NCBI RefSeq assembly: GCF_006335145.1
Contig: NZ_VDMN01000001.1
Location: 744,001-808,000 of the forward strand
Length of the DNA stretch: 64,000 nt
DNA from: Aliirhizobium smilacinae
Lineage (GTDB): Bacteria; Pseudomonadota; Alphaproteobacteria; Rhizobiales; Rhizobiaceae
Reading direction: 5' to 3'
The notes under the pieces are model-generated. The model was not told where the DNA came from, did no database searches, and was given only the letters and a program-made list of their open reading frames with translations. Both the position numbers and the translations under genes were made by a program. Shown here piece after piece: positions 1-8,300 of the stretch. Position 1 is the first letter of the stretch; each line of letters begins with the position of its first letter.

Positions 1-330
1 TCAGGAGGCCAACAGCAACGTGTTGCGATAGCGCGTGCCCTGGCACAAAAGCCTAAAGTACTATTGTTTGATGAGCCCACCTCAGCGCTTGATCCCGAAC
101 TGGTCGGAGAGGTGCTTAACGTCATTCAGGAGCTTGCCGACGAGGGCCGCTCAATGGTCCTGGTTACCCATGAGATCGCGTTTGCTCGCCGGATGGCCGA
201 CAGGGTCATATTCATGGACGCAGGGGTGATTGTCGAAGAGGGGCCCGCGCGCGAGGTTCTGGCTAATGCGAAGGAACCAAGGCTGCGGAAATTTCTGTCT
301 ACGGTATCAACCCAGGAGGCAGTCCAATGA
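1..330 (+). CDS. Polar amino-acid ABC transporter ATP-binding protein (3' part)
   Basis: The gene enters from the left edge, so only about 109 C-terminal codons are visible. Reading from base 1 gives the ABC signature SGGQQQRVAIARAL, the Walker B LLFDEPTSALDPE and the switch histidine in VLVTHE. These are the hallmarks of GlnQ/HisP-type ATPases that energise uptake of polar amino acids. Its stop overlaps the ATG of the next permease gene by 4 bases, so the ATPase and two permeases form one operon. The solute-binding protein is not in the window, so the substrate is unknown. Confidence 0.93.
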   Translation, partial: SGGQQQRVAIARALAQKPKVLLFDEPTSALDPELVGEVLNVIQELADEGRSMVLVTHEIAFARRMADRVIFMDAGVIVEEGPAREVLANAKEPRLRKFLSTVSTQEAVQ

Positions 331-974
331 ATTATGAAACCATTGGACCCATCGCGCAGGCCTTGCTTGCCGGAGTGGTTGTCACTGTGGAAGTGTCGAT
401 AGGAGCTTTGTTTATCGCTGTGGTCTGGGGCGGCCTTCTGGCGTCGTTACGTTTTCTCTATCCAAGCCGGATGCTGGATCTTGCCATCTCGACCTATGTG
501 GAGATATTCCGCAATATCCCGACGCTGACCCATCTTCTTATTGTCTATTTCGGCCTTGCATATTTCGGAGTGACTCTGCCTTCGCTTGCGGCAGCCATTC
601 TGGCTCTTGGCTTAATTGGCGGCGCGGTGATGGCTGATGTGTTTCGCGCCGGCTTTCAAGCCGTCCCGATTGGGCAGACCGAAGCCGCGTTGGCGACAGG
701 GCTGCCGCCATTGCTTACCTTTCGACTTGTGATTTTTCCTCAAGCTTTGCGGATCATCCTTCCACCCTCAGGGAATTACGCCGTAGGCCTGGTCAAGGAC
801 ACTTCACTGGTTGCCGCGATTTCGGCACCGGAAATAATGTTTAACGCCCGGCAGATCGTCAATGTCTCGTTCCAAACGGGGCTGGTCTACGGCACTGCGG
901 CGATGATCTATCTCGCACTGACTTTTCTGCTCACCGCGTTGTTCTATGCGTTAGAGAGAAAGGCGGCATACTGA
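327..974 (+). CDS. Amino-acid ABC transporter permease (HisM/GlnP family), first subunit
   Basis: This 215-residue inner-membrane permease has about five hydrophobic segments, an RNIPT motif at 62-66 typical of the His/Glu/Gln family, and an EAA loop (E119, A120, A121, then G125 and PQALRIILPP) that docks on the ATPase. It overlaps the ATPase gene by 4 bases and its stop overlaps the ATG of the second permease, so the two should be translated together and form a heterodimeric channel. Length and motifs are normal for the family. Amino-acid specificity cannot be read from the sequence. Confidence 0.92.
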   Translation: MNYETIGPIAQALLAGVVVTVEVSIGALFIAVVWGGLLASLRFLYPSRMLDLAISTYVEIFRNIPTLTHLLIVYFGLAYFGVTLPSLAAAILALGLIGGAVMADVFRAGFQAVPIGQTEAALATGLPPLLTFRLVIFPQALRIILPPSGNYAVGLVKDTSLVAAISAPEIMFNARQIVNVSFQTGLVYGTAAMIYLALTFLLTALFYALERKAAY

Positions 975-1708
975 TGTTTTCCTTTTATCAGACCATTGCC
1001 GAGAACTGGTCCGACTGGTGGCCTCGGTTAAGTCACGCTGCCTGGATTACGATTTATGTTACGGCTCTGTCCTTTGTTGTGGCATTTGCAATCGGACTAG
1101 CGCTGGAATTTATGAGAACGCGCTCGTCGGTTGCTATTCGTCTGACAGCCCAGATCTATATCCTCACGCTACGCGGCGTCCCAATACTCGTGGTTCTTTA
1201 CCTGCTTTATTTTGCATTGCCGGGATACGGTGTGATCATATCCGCACTTACTGCCGGAGTAATCGGCTTGGGTGCAGTGCATGGTGCATTCCTAGCAGAG
1301 GTTTTCCGGGCAGGCTTAAGATCCGTGTCGCCGGGCCAGAGGGAGGCCGCGCAGGCCGTTGGGCTTAGTCCGTTTCAGACATTCAGCCTGATTTTGTTTC
1401 CGCAAGCCATCAAAATTGTTCTGCCGCCTCTGCTTGTCGGTTTCATCTCCCTGTTAAAAGACAGCGCGATCTGTGCGTTGATTGCGGTTCCAGAGCTCAT
1501 GCTGGCCGCCCGCGCAATCATGGCGGAAACGTTTCTCCCCATGCACGTCTTTGTCCTGGTTGGCGTGTTTTACTTCGGCATCGCGTTTCCAGCATCACTT
1601 TTGGTGAGGGCGCTGGAAAAACGCCTCACGCGAGGCAGCACAAACAAGTCATCGCTTGAGACCGGCGACATCCTGCCGGTTGCAAGATTGGATGGTGTCG
1701 GGCGGTAA
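974..1708 (+). CDS. Amino-acid ABC transporter permease (HisQ/GlnP family), second subunit
   Basis: A 244-residue membrane protein with the family motif RGVPIL (67-72) and an EAA loop at 124-126 followed by G130 and PQAIKIVLPP. It is the partner of the preceding permease. The last 30 or so residues form a polar tail that most family members lack, presumably cytoplasmic. The RidA-like gene follows after about 80 bases in the same direction, hinting that the imported amino acid feeds a pathway producing reactive imines; that link is inference from position only. Confidence 0.92.
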   Translation: MFSFYQTIAENWSDWWPRLSHAAWITIYVTALSFVVAFAIGLALEFMRTRSSVAIRLTAQIYILTLRGVPILVVLYLLYFALPGYGVIISALTAGVIGLGAVHGAFLAEVFRAGLRSVSPGQREAAQAVGLSPFQTFSLILFPQAIKIVLPPLLVGFISLLKDSAICALIAVPELMLAARAIMAETFLPMHVFVLVGVFYFGIAFPASLLVRALEKRLTRGSTNKSSLETGDILPVARLDGVGR

Positions 1709-1791
1709 CCCATGCCTTGTCATCGTTTTCCAGTCGGCTGCAGGAACGACGACAGCACAGCCAAATTCCAGCAAATACGGAGGTTTTCGAG

Positions 1792-2214
1792 GTGGCAAAA
1801 ATTATCAAAGTAAAGACGGGCAATCCTTTTGAAGACAAGGAAAGCTTCTCGCGTTTGATCGTGGTCGACGATTGGATACTTACGTCCAACACAGCCGGAC
1901 GGAATTTAAAAACGAAAATTATGCCTGATACCGCGCATGAGCAGGCGAACCTTGCGTTCGACAATGTGGAAGCGGCACTAAGATTGGTCGGCTCTTCACT
2001 CCTGGATGTTATCCGATCTCGAGTGACGATACCGAATCCGAATGATGTTCCAGCTGCGATGGCCGTTGTTGGAGAGCGATTTCGTGGCGTCGATCCGGTG
2101 AGTACGGTCACATGCGCGCCGCTTGGCCTCGACTACCTCAGATTCGAATTAGAGGTGACGGCATTGCGCGGGGTAGCGTCAGCGCAGACAGAGCGATTGA
2201 TTGTCGCTCTTTGA
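1792..2214 (+). CDS. RidA/YjgF/YER057c-family protein without the catalytic arginine
   Basis: A 140-residue protein of the Rid fold. Canonical RidA hydrolyses reactive 2-aminoacrylate-type imines made by PLP enzymes. The GTG at 1792 is chosen because GGAGG sits 8 bases upstream; an upstream in-frame start at 1717 has no such site. The C-terminal core (STVTCAPLG then RFELEVTA) matches the family. The arginine of the archetype (Arg105 of E. coli RidA, in a PARS context) aligns with V103 here (PVST), so this is probably one of the Rid subgroups without classic deaminase activity. It lies just downstream of the amino-acid transporter. Confidence 0.85.
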   Translation: MAKIIKVKTGNPFEDKESFSRLIVVDDWILTSNTAGRNLKTKIMPDTAHEQANLAFDNVEAALRLVGSSLLDVIRSRVTIPNPNDVPAAMAVVGERFRGVDPVSTVTCAPLGLDYLRFELEVTALRGVASAQTERLIVAL

Positions 2215-2775
2215 TCATTTCGCGCTTCTGCCTAACCGTAAGCCTGCTACTCCACGAGCAGGCTTCCCATCCTGGACCTGTTGAGGTCAGACCTTGGGCA
2301 GGTCCAGGATGTATTGAACGGTCATCTCAGAGGTGTTCGGCATGTCACGTTTGTTCTGTAAAAACTGCATGACGCGCCACATCTGGCCTGAGGCATGACC
2401 AGTGACGTCCGATGGCAAGCCTCAGCCGCCGATGCATTTGGTACTCCCGTTTGGCGCTGCATAGCTCAGGGGCTTCGAGATACAAGTAGAGCCAACTCTT
2501 GGCCATGCAACGCAATAACAATCACTGATTGCACCAAGATCTCCTCCTCGACCCAGAACAGTATGGAGAGCCAACCGAACGTTGCAGCTTCAACACAGGA
2601 ATAGAAATTTTCTTTTTTACCGACCGTGTTGGCTTCGCAGATGCAACATTACTAATTGTATATTTTTCTAACTTACATTATTTCTCGCACGTCAAAAATG
2701 ATCGGGGGATCAGCTTCTCTAAACAACCGGAGAAGCGATTTTTTGATATGTTTTACTTGGAACCAAGGGGTGACA
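2215..2775. other. Gene-poor stretch between RidA-like and NolR-like genes
   Basis: No open frame here has a plausible start, ribosome site or recognisable product. It carries two strong inverted repeats just after the RidA-like gene (listed separately) and becomes AT-rich from about 2600, presumably the promoter region of the NolR-like gene. No tRNA, insertion-sequence end or transposase remnant was recognised. Confidence 0.5.
2241..2311 (+). terminator. Tandem hairpins after the transporter-RidA operon
   Basis: The first hairpin has perfect 8-base arms (AGCCTGCT at 2241-2248, AGCAGGCT at 2257-2264) with an 8-base loop. The second has perfect 13-base arms (CATCCTGGACCTG at 2268-2280, its complement at 2299-2311) with an 18-base loop. 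Position suggests termination of the upstream operon, but neither is followed by a T-run, so a repeat element or an RNA-stability structure is equally possible. Confidence 0.4.
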
Positions 2776-3090
2776 ATGGAATCTGGCGTATCATTTGATG
2801 CAAGTCGAGCCGCTGCGTTGCTGGGGCTCCTGTCCAACGAATCTCGTCTGCAGGTTTTGCAGCTGATATCGCAACGTGAATGGGACGTAGGCTCGCTTGC
2901 TGCGGAAACCGATCTCAGCCAATCAGCTCTGTCGCAGCATCTGAAAAAGATGCGCGACATGAAGGTTGTGCGCACCCGTCGCGATTCGCAGACGATTTAT
3001 TATTCGTGCACGGATGCGAATGTTGCCCGCGTTCTTGATACTTTGAGCTCGATATTCGAAACCAAAGTCCCGGCAAAAAGTGCAGCTTAG
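2776..3090 (+). CDS. ArsR-family winged-helix repressor, NolR-like
   Basis: A 104-residue regulator. ATG 2776 is chosen because AAGGGG lies 5 bases upstream. The recognition helix LSQSALSQHLKK and the wing TRRDSQTIYYS closely resemble, from memory, the rhizobial nodulation and capsule regulator NolR, which binds DNA as a dimer. The metal-binding ELCVCDL box of true ArsR/SmtB sensors is absent and there is a single cysteine, so metal sensing is not supported. The gene converges on the SDR gene that ends the PKS operon. NolR controls nod and other surface-related genes in Sinorhizobium, so control of the neighbouring locus is possible but unproven. Confidence 0.85.
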   Translation: MESGVSFDASRAAALLGLLSNESRLQVLQLISQREWDVGSLAAETDLSQSALSQHLKKMRDMKVVRTRRDSQTIYYSCTDANVARVLDTLSSIFETKVPAKSAA

Positions 3091-3146
3091 ACGCCACTAA
3101 ATGGCGATGTTCTCTGATTGAAAGATCAGCCAGACCTTTTTGCCTT

Positions 3147-3932
3147 TCAATGGCTGATACGGTGCTTGTACCACCACGCGATAATGGGTCTGGCTACTGG
3201 ACCAAGCATGGCCAGAGCCGCAACCGACGACGTGAAATAAACCCGGCCACGTCGCCGGTCGACACCGACGACGAGTTTTCGGCCTATATCTGCGGCCGAG
3301 CTTGGCTTGATCGTTCCCATCAGCAAGGCGGCCTCGCGTGGCCGACTTTCGATTTCCCGGGACAGTTGCGGCGTATCGGTATCCGGGGGAAAGCAGATCC
3401 CGACCGAGATATCGGTGCCCACCGCTTCGAGCCGCAAAGCATCGGCAAAACCGACAAGTGCGGATTTCGAGGCGCAGTAGGCAGTATATGCCGGGATGCC
3501 GATAAAAGCCGCAGCCGACGAGACGATCATGATACGCCCCTGCCCGCGGCGCCTCATACCCGCATAAACTGCTCGCACGGCGTTCACGACACCCGTCACG
3601 TTGGTCTGCCATTGCACCTGGAATATGTCGACTGCCTGTTCGTGGAACCAGCCCGGCTCGACGATGCCCGCCGAGGCGACGAGAATATCGCATGGCCCAA
3701 AGGTTGCTTCACAGGCTTGGATTGCGGCCGAAAGCTCAACGCCTGAGGCGGCATCCGCCCCGATGACAAAAATCTTTCCCCCGCCCTCGACGGTCCGCTC
3801 AATCTCATTGCGAGCAGCTTGCAGCCTGTCGACGTTGCGGGCAATCAGCGAAACCGAGGCACCGCGGCACGCGTAGATTTTCGCGACTTCAAGGCCTATG
3901 CCGCTCGATCCCCCGGTTACGACAACATGCAT
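3147..3932 (-). CDS. rkpH: Short-chain dehydrogenase resembling 3-ketodihydrosphingosine reductase (RkpH-like)
   Basis: A 261-residue classical SDR. The cofactor motif TGGSSGIG is at 6-13 and the catalytic S139, Y152 and K156 (YCASK) are present. FPPDTDTPQL at 181-190 is the signature of 3-ketodihydrosphingosine reductases (KDSR/TSC10), and a hydrophobic stretch near 240-257 could anchor the enzyme to the membrane. It is the last gene of the PKS / oxoamine synthase operon, 16 bases after the oxoamine synthase stop. The expected reaction is NADPH reduction of the beta-keto group of the condensation product to an amino alcohol. The rkpH name follows the S. meliloti rkp-1 order rkpA-G-H, recalled rather than searched. 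Confidence 0.85.
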   Translation of the reverse strand: MHVVVTGGSSGIGLEVAKIYACRGASVSLIARNVDRLQAARNEIERTVEGGGKIFVIGADAASGVELSAAIQACEATFGPCDILVASAGIVEPGWFHEQAVDIFQVQWQTNVTGVVNAVRAVYAGMRRRGQGRIMIVSSAAAFIGIPAYTAYCASKSALVGFADALRLEAVGTDISVGICFPPDTDTPQLSREIESRPREAALLMGTIKPSSAADIGRKLVVGVDRRRGRVYFTSSVAALAMLGPVARPIIAWWYKHRISH

Positions 3933-3948
3933 GGCCGCGCCCCCTGGA

Positions 3949-5376
3949 TCAGGTATTGGGAGACTGGAGCAGCGGCGAAAGCTGCATCATCTTTTCCATG
4001 TCGAGCGATGCGAGGCCGAAATTGCGCTCCTGCAGAGCTTTCAGCCGACGCGCCGTGACATCTACCGCATGCCGGATCTGATCTTGTGTATGGTTGCAGG
4101 TAATGAAGAAACGCAGCCGCGCCATGCCTTCCGGCACCGCCGGATGGATGATCGGCAATGCATTGACACCGTCTTCCAGAAGTTCGTTCGACAGCTGTAC
4201 GGCGCGCAGCGAGTCTCCCACGAGAACCGGAACCACCGAAAACCCGACGCTGAGACCTGTGTCGAGACCGGCCTTGCGAGCCTCTTCCAGAAACAGTGCG
4301 CCATTGCGGTGAAGTTTTTCAGTCCGCTCAGGTTCGCTACGAAGGATATCGAGACCGGCTTTTGCCGCCGTTGCCAAGACCGGCGCTAGCCCGACGCTGT
4401 AAACAAAGCCGCCGGCCTCAGCCTTAAGGATATCAGCCAGTGCCTGAGAACCGGCAATGTAGCCGCCGCAGCTGGAGGTCGTTTTGGACAGCGTTCCCAT
4501 CCAGATGTCGACGTCCTGAGGATCGAGGTCGAAGTGCTCGAAAGTGCCCCGGCCCGATTTGCCGAGGACACCGAGCGCATGGGCTTCATCGACCATCAGC
4601 CAGAACCCATACCGGCTGCGCAATTCCACTAGCCTCGGCAGATCTGCAATATCGCCGTCCATCGAGTAGACGCCCTCGACAATGACGAGGACGCGCCGAA
4701 ACTCCGACGACAGTGTCTTCAGCACGGTTTCGAGATTGTCGACGTCATTGTGGCGGAACAGCCGGCGTGTCGCGCCGGACTGCTTGATGCCGGCCAGAGC
4801 GCTATTGTGGATGAATTCGTCGTGCACAACGAGATCCTGCGGGCCGACGAGGCAGCTGATGGCTGCGACATTCGTCAGGTAACCGCTGACGAAACAAACC
4901 GCCGCCTCGACGCCATAGACCTCGGCAAGTGTCGCTTCGAGTTCGGTATGAACGGGGCGTTCACCCGCAACAAGACGGCTGGCGGACGCGGAAATGCCGT
5001 AACGGTCAATCGCTTGCTTGGCACGGGTTGTGACCAATGGATCCGTATTGGTCCCGAGATAGTCGTAGGAGGCGAAATTGGCAAAGTTGCGACCGTCCAT
5101 CACCGTGGTGGCGCCGGCCGCCATGTCGTGGGAACGATAGAAGGGATTGTCCACTCCGATCAGTTCGCCGACCTTCCGCTGCGTCAATACCCGCTGATAT
5201 TCGGGGAGCTGATCGAATTTCGGGCTCTGGCGAACCGAAGCCTGCGGCTGACGATTCAGGCGAGCTTCCCGATTGCGGCCAGACGCTTCGCTGGTCTGTC
5301 GCATTTTTTCCAGAAACCCGCGCGTGGCGCCTCCTGCGGGAGACGCGGTTGTTTCCGGCTTGTCTTTGTCTGTCAC
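3949..5376 (-). CDS. rkpG: PLP-dependent alpha-oxoamine synthase (RkpG-like)
   Basis: A 475-residue fold-type I PLP enzyme of the family of serine palmitoyltransferase, BioF, Kbl and HemA, which condense an acyl thioester with an amino acid while losing CO2. Visible landmarks are DEAHALG (D263, H266), the Schiff-base lysine K298 in GTLSKT and the following CGGYIAG. The first 70 or so residues are a polar extension not found in BioF. The start is GTG at 5376 and the stop of the PKS overlaps it (GTGA), so translation is coupled. The PKS has no thioesterase, so this enzyme most likely takes the acyl chain straight from the carrier protein. No biotin or threonine-catabolism gene is nearby, arguing against BioF or Kbl. 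Confidence 0.9.
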   Translation of the reverse strand: MTDKDKPETTASPAGGATRGFLEKMRQTSEASGRNREARLNRQPQASVRQSPKFDQLPEYQRVLTQRKVGELIGVDNPFYRSHDMAAGATTVMDGRNFANFASYDYLGTNTDPLVTTRAKQAIDRYGISASASRLVAGERPVHTELEATLAEVYGVEAAVCFVSGYLTNVAAISCLVGPQDLVVHDEFIHNSALAGIKQSGATRRLFRHNDVDNLETVLKTLSSEFRRVLVIVEGVYSMDGDIADLPRLVELRSRYGFWLMVDEAHALGVLGKSGRGTFEHFDLDPQDVDIWMGTLSKTTSSCGGYIAGSQALADILKAEAGGFVYSVGLAPVLATAAKAGLDILRSEPERTEKLHRNGALFLEEARKAGLDTGLSVGFSVVPVLVGDSLRAVQLSNELLEDGVNALPIIHPAVPEGMARLRFFITCNHTQDQIRHAVDVTARRLKALQERNFGLASLDMEKMMQLSPLLQSPNT

Positions 5377-8300
5377 TGCGCGGCTGCTTTCTGGCTCTGG
5401 TTCGAGTGGCTCTTGACCAATCGGTCGAGCACCTCGTCCTGCGGAGCCTCCTCCTCTCCGCCACTACGTTTCGAAACTCTCTCACGCAGGCGGGTGACCA
5501 CGTCACTCACCGTCGTGTCCTCACCGACACCGCTCAACGGAATATCAAATCCGGTCTTCTGCTGGAAGCTCATGCCGAGTTCCATTGCCATCAGGCTGTC
5601 GAGACCGACATCCTTGAGGACTTTTTCCGGCGTGACACTGTCCTCGGTAACACGCAGGATGGAGGCGATCTCCGCTGCGACGATCTTGTGGAGGATCGCC
5701 TGTGCCTCATCTGCGGACTTGCCGTGGATCAGTGCTTCGAGATCGATCGGGTCGCCATCGGCAGACGACTGGGCATTGCCGGCAGCCCGCATCGCGGTTT
5801 CGAACAGCGATGCCGTCGAGATCGGCAGCATGCGCACCGCGTTCCAGTCGACTTCGGCGATCATTACAGCGGCCCCATCGATGCTGCCGCTGTCGCTTGC
5901 CAGATAACGCTCGACCTGTTCCAGCGCATCGCGCGCCTTCATCGCGGTCTTGCCGATCCGCTTCGACAGGATCTCGTTGACCTCGGCATTGCGTGCAAGG
6001 AAGCCGGTATCGGCAATTGCACCGAAACCGATGGCCAATGCCGGACGACCGGCGGCGCGGCGCATGCGCGCGAGCCCTTCGAGATAGCCGTTTGCGATCA
6101 CATAATTTGCCTGCCCCGGATTGCCGAGCATCGTGGTAGCTGATGAGAAGAGCAGGAAAAGCTCCAGAGCGTCATCACGGGTCAGCTTGTCCAGCAGTTC
6201 AGCGCCGCGAACCTTGACGTCGACGACGGGGCGGTTGCGGTCGTCAGTCAGGTTCGATAGCAAAGCGTCGTCCAGAACCATGGCGGCATGGATTATACCC
6301 TTGATGGGCGCGACCGCACGCAGTTCCGTCAGAAGAGCGAACAGGGCCTGCTCGTTGGTGATGTCGCAGGCGTGAAGCGTCGCAACGACGCCGAGGCCTG
6401 TCCATTTTTCCAGAGCCTTGATCGTCGCCTCGTCGGCGATACCGCGGCGGGAGCAGAGCGCGATACGGCGCGCACCTCTGGCGACAAGCCAGTCCGCTGC
6501 AACGAGACCGAAACCACCGATGCCGCCGGCAACGAGGAAGGTGCCCTCGCCGTCGAAATGCACATTTCGTTCGCTTGCGACAACGACCCGATCCTTGCCG
6601 CGGACCGGCGGACGGATGACGATCTTGCCGATCTGGCCGGCATTCTGCATCAGGCGGAATGCGCTGCCGATCTCGTCATGACCGAAGCTGCGATAAGGCA
6701 GAGGCACCAGTTCGCCACGCTGGAAGAGTTCGCCGATCTCGGCGAAAATCCGCTTGGTGACGGCCGGCAGGTTGACCAGCAACTGGTCGGCATCGATGCC
6801 GAAATAGCTGATATTGCGGCGGAACGGACGCAGGCCGATCTTGCGGTCGGAATAATAGTCGCGCTTGCCGAGTTCCAGGAAGCGGCCGAAGGGCTTTACC
6901 AGCTCCAGGCTTCGTTCCATCGCTTCGGAGAAGAGAGAGTTCAGAACGAGGTCGACACCTTCGCCATTCGTGACGCCGCGGACGCGGGAGACGAAATCGA
7001 GCGAGCGGCTGTCGAAAATATGATCGGCGCCGAGCGCTTCGAGGAAGCGGCGCTTCTCGACGGTACCGGCCGTTGCAATGACCGTTGCTCCCTTCAGCTT
7101 GGCGATCTGCAGCGCGGCAAGGCCAACGCCACCGGCAGCACCATGGATGAGGATCGTCTCGCCCGGTTCGATATGGGCGAGCTGGACCATGGCATAATAG
7201 GCCGTCAGGAAGGCGACCGGAACCGTCGCCGCAGCGGCGAATTCCAGACGATCGGGGAATTTGGTGACACCATCACGGCGGACGCGAACATGTGTCGAGA
7301 AGGCGGCCGGGCCGATGCCCATGACGCGATCACCCGGAACCAAATCGGTCACTGCCGAGCCGACGCGCTCGATGCGACCGGCCATTTCCATGCCGATCGT
7401 GGCACCGGCAAACCCGTCTTCGAGCGCTTCTTCCGGCAGCAGACCCATGGACCACATGACGTCGCGGAAGTTCAGTCCTGCAGCCTCGACCGCGATGATG
7501 ACCTCGTCATCACCGGGCTCCTGACGCGCGCAGCTTTCCCAGACGATGCTGTCGACGCGACCGCTGGTCAGCTGGTGAATGGTTGCGGCCTCGAAGTCGG
7601 ACGTGGTGCCATCACGACCTGCAGACGGCCCGGAAGCCGCGCGGATTTCAACAACACCGCTCTTGCCTGCCAGCCATTCGCGATTGTCACCTTCGACCGT
7701 CGCAATCCGGTCGATGAGGGCGATCGCCTCTCCGCCTTCCGCATCGATCATATGGATGTCGATCGCATCATATTCATTCTGCAGAACGCGGGCGAATGTC
7801 CACAAACCGCCATTGGCTGCATCGCTGTTTTCGCGGGCAAGCGGAGAACCGCCCGGCACCAGCACGATCAGGCGAGGCCGGACCGCCGAGCCGTTGGCAT
7901 GACGGGATAGGCCTTCGGCGAGAGCCTTGAAACGAGACAGTCGTGTAATTTCGAGAGCCGAAACGGCATGTCCCACGCCACGATCTGCAAGATAGGCAAT
8001 GCAGATTGCAGATCGGCTGCCTTCCGGCACCAGTTCCAGCGCGCGTTCGGCTTCGGCGGCCTGAATGATCGATGCATTTGCAAACAAAGAGGCCGCGTGT
8101 TCGCACGACGGTTCTGCAACGACGATAAGTCTTTCCCGAACCGCTGCCGCAGCGACATTTTCGGAACTGACGCGGGAGTGCGCGATGGCGACAACAAGGC
8201 CGCCCTCATCCAGTTGCACATCGTTGACCGACGAGGCCTCGAAGCCGAGATCGGAGAGAAGTGTTTCCACCTGTGCCGACGTGGACAATTGGCCCACCGG

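Noticed and set aside
2395..2798. Short open frames in the gap before the NolR-like gene
   Set aside because: They overlap one another, lack ribosome sites and show no recognisable composition or motif.
3949..5376. Annotation as BioF or 2-amino-3-ketobutyrate CoA ligase
   Set aside because: No biotin or threonine genes are adjacent, there is a long N-terminal extension, and the coupled PKS and KDSR-like SDR point to an acyl-ACP condensing enzyme.
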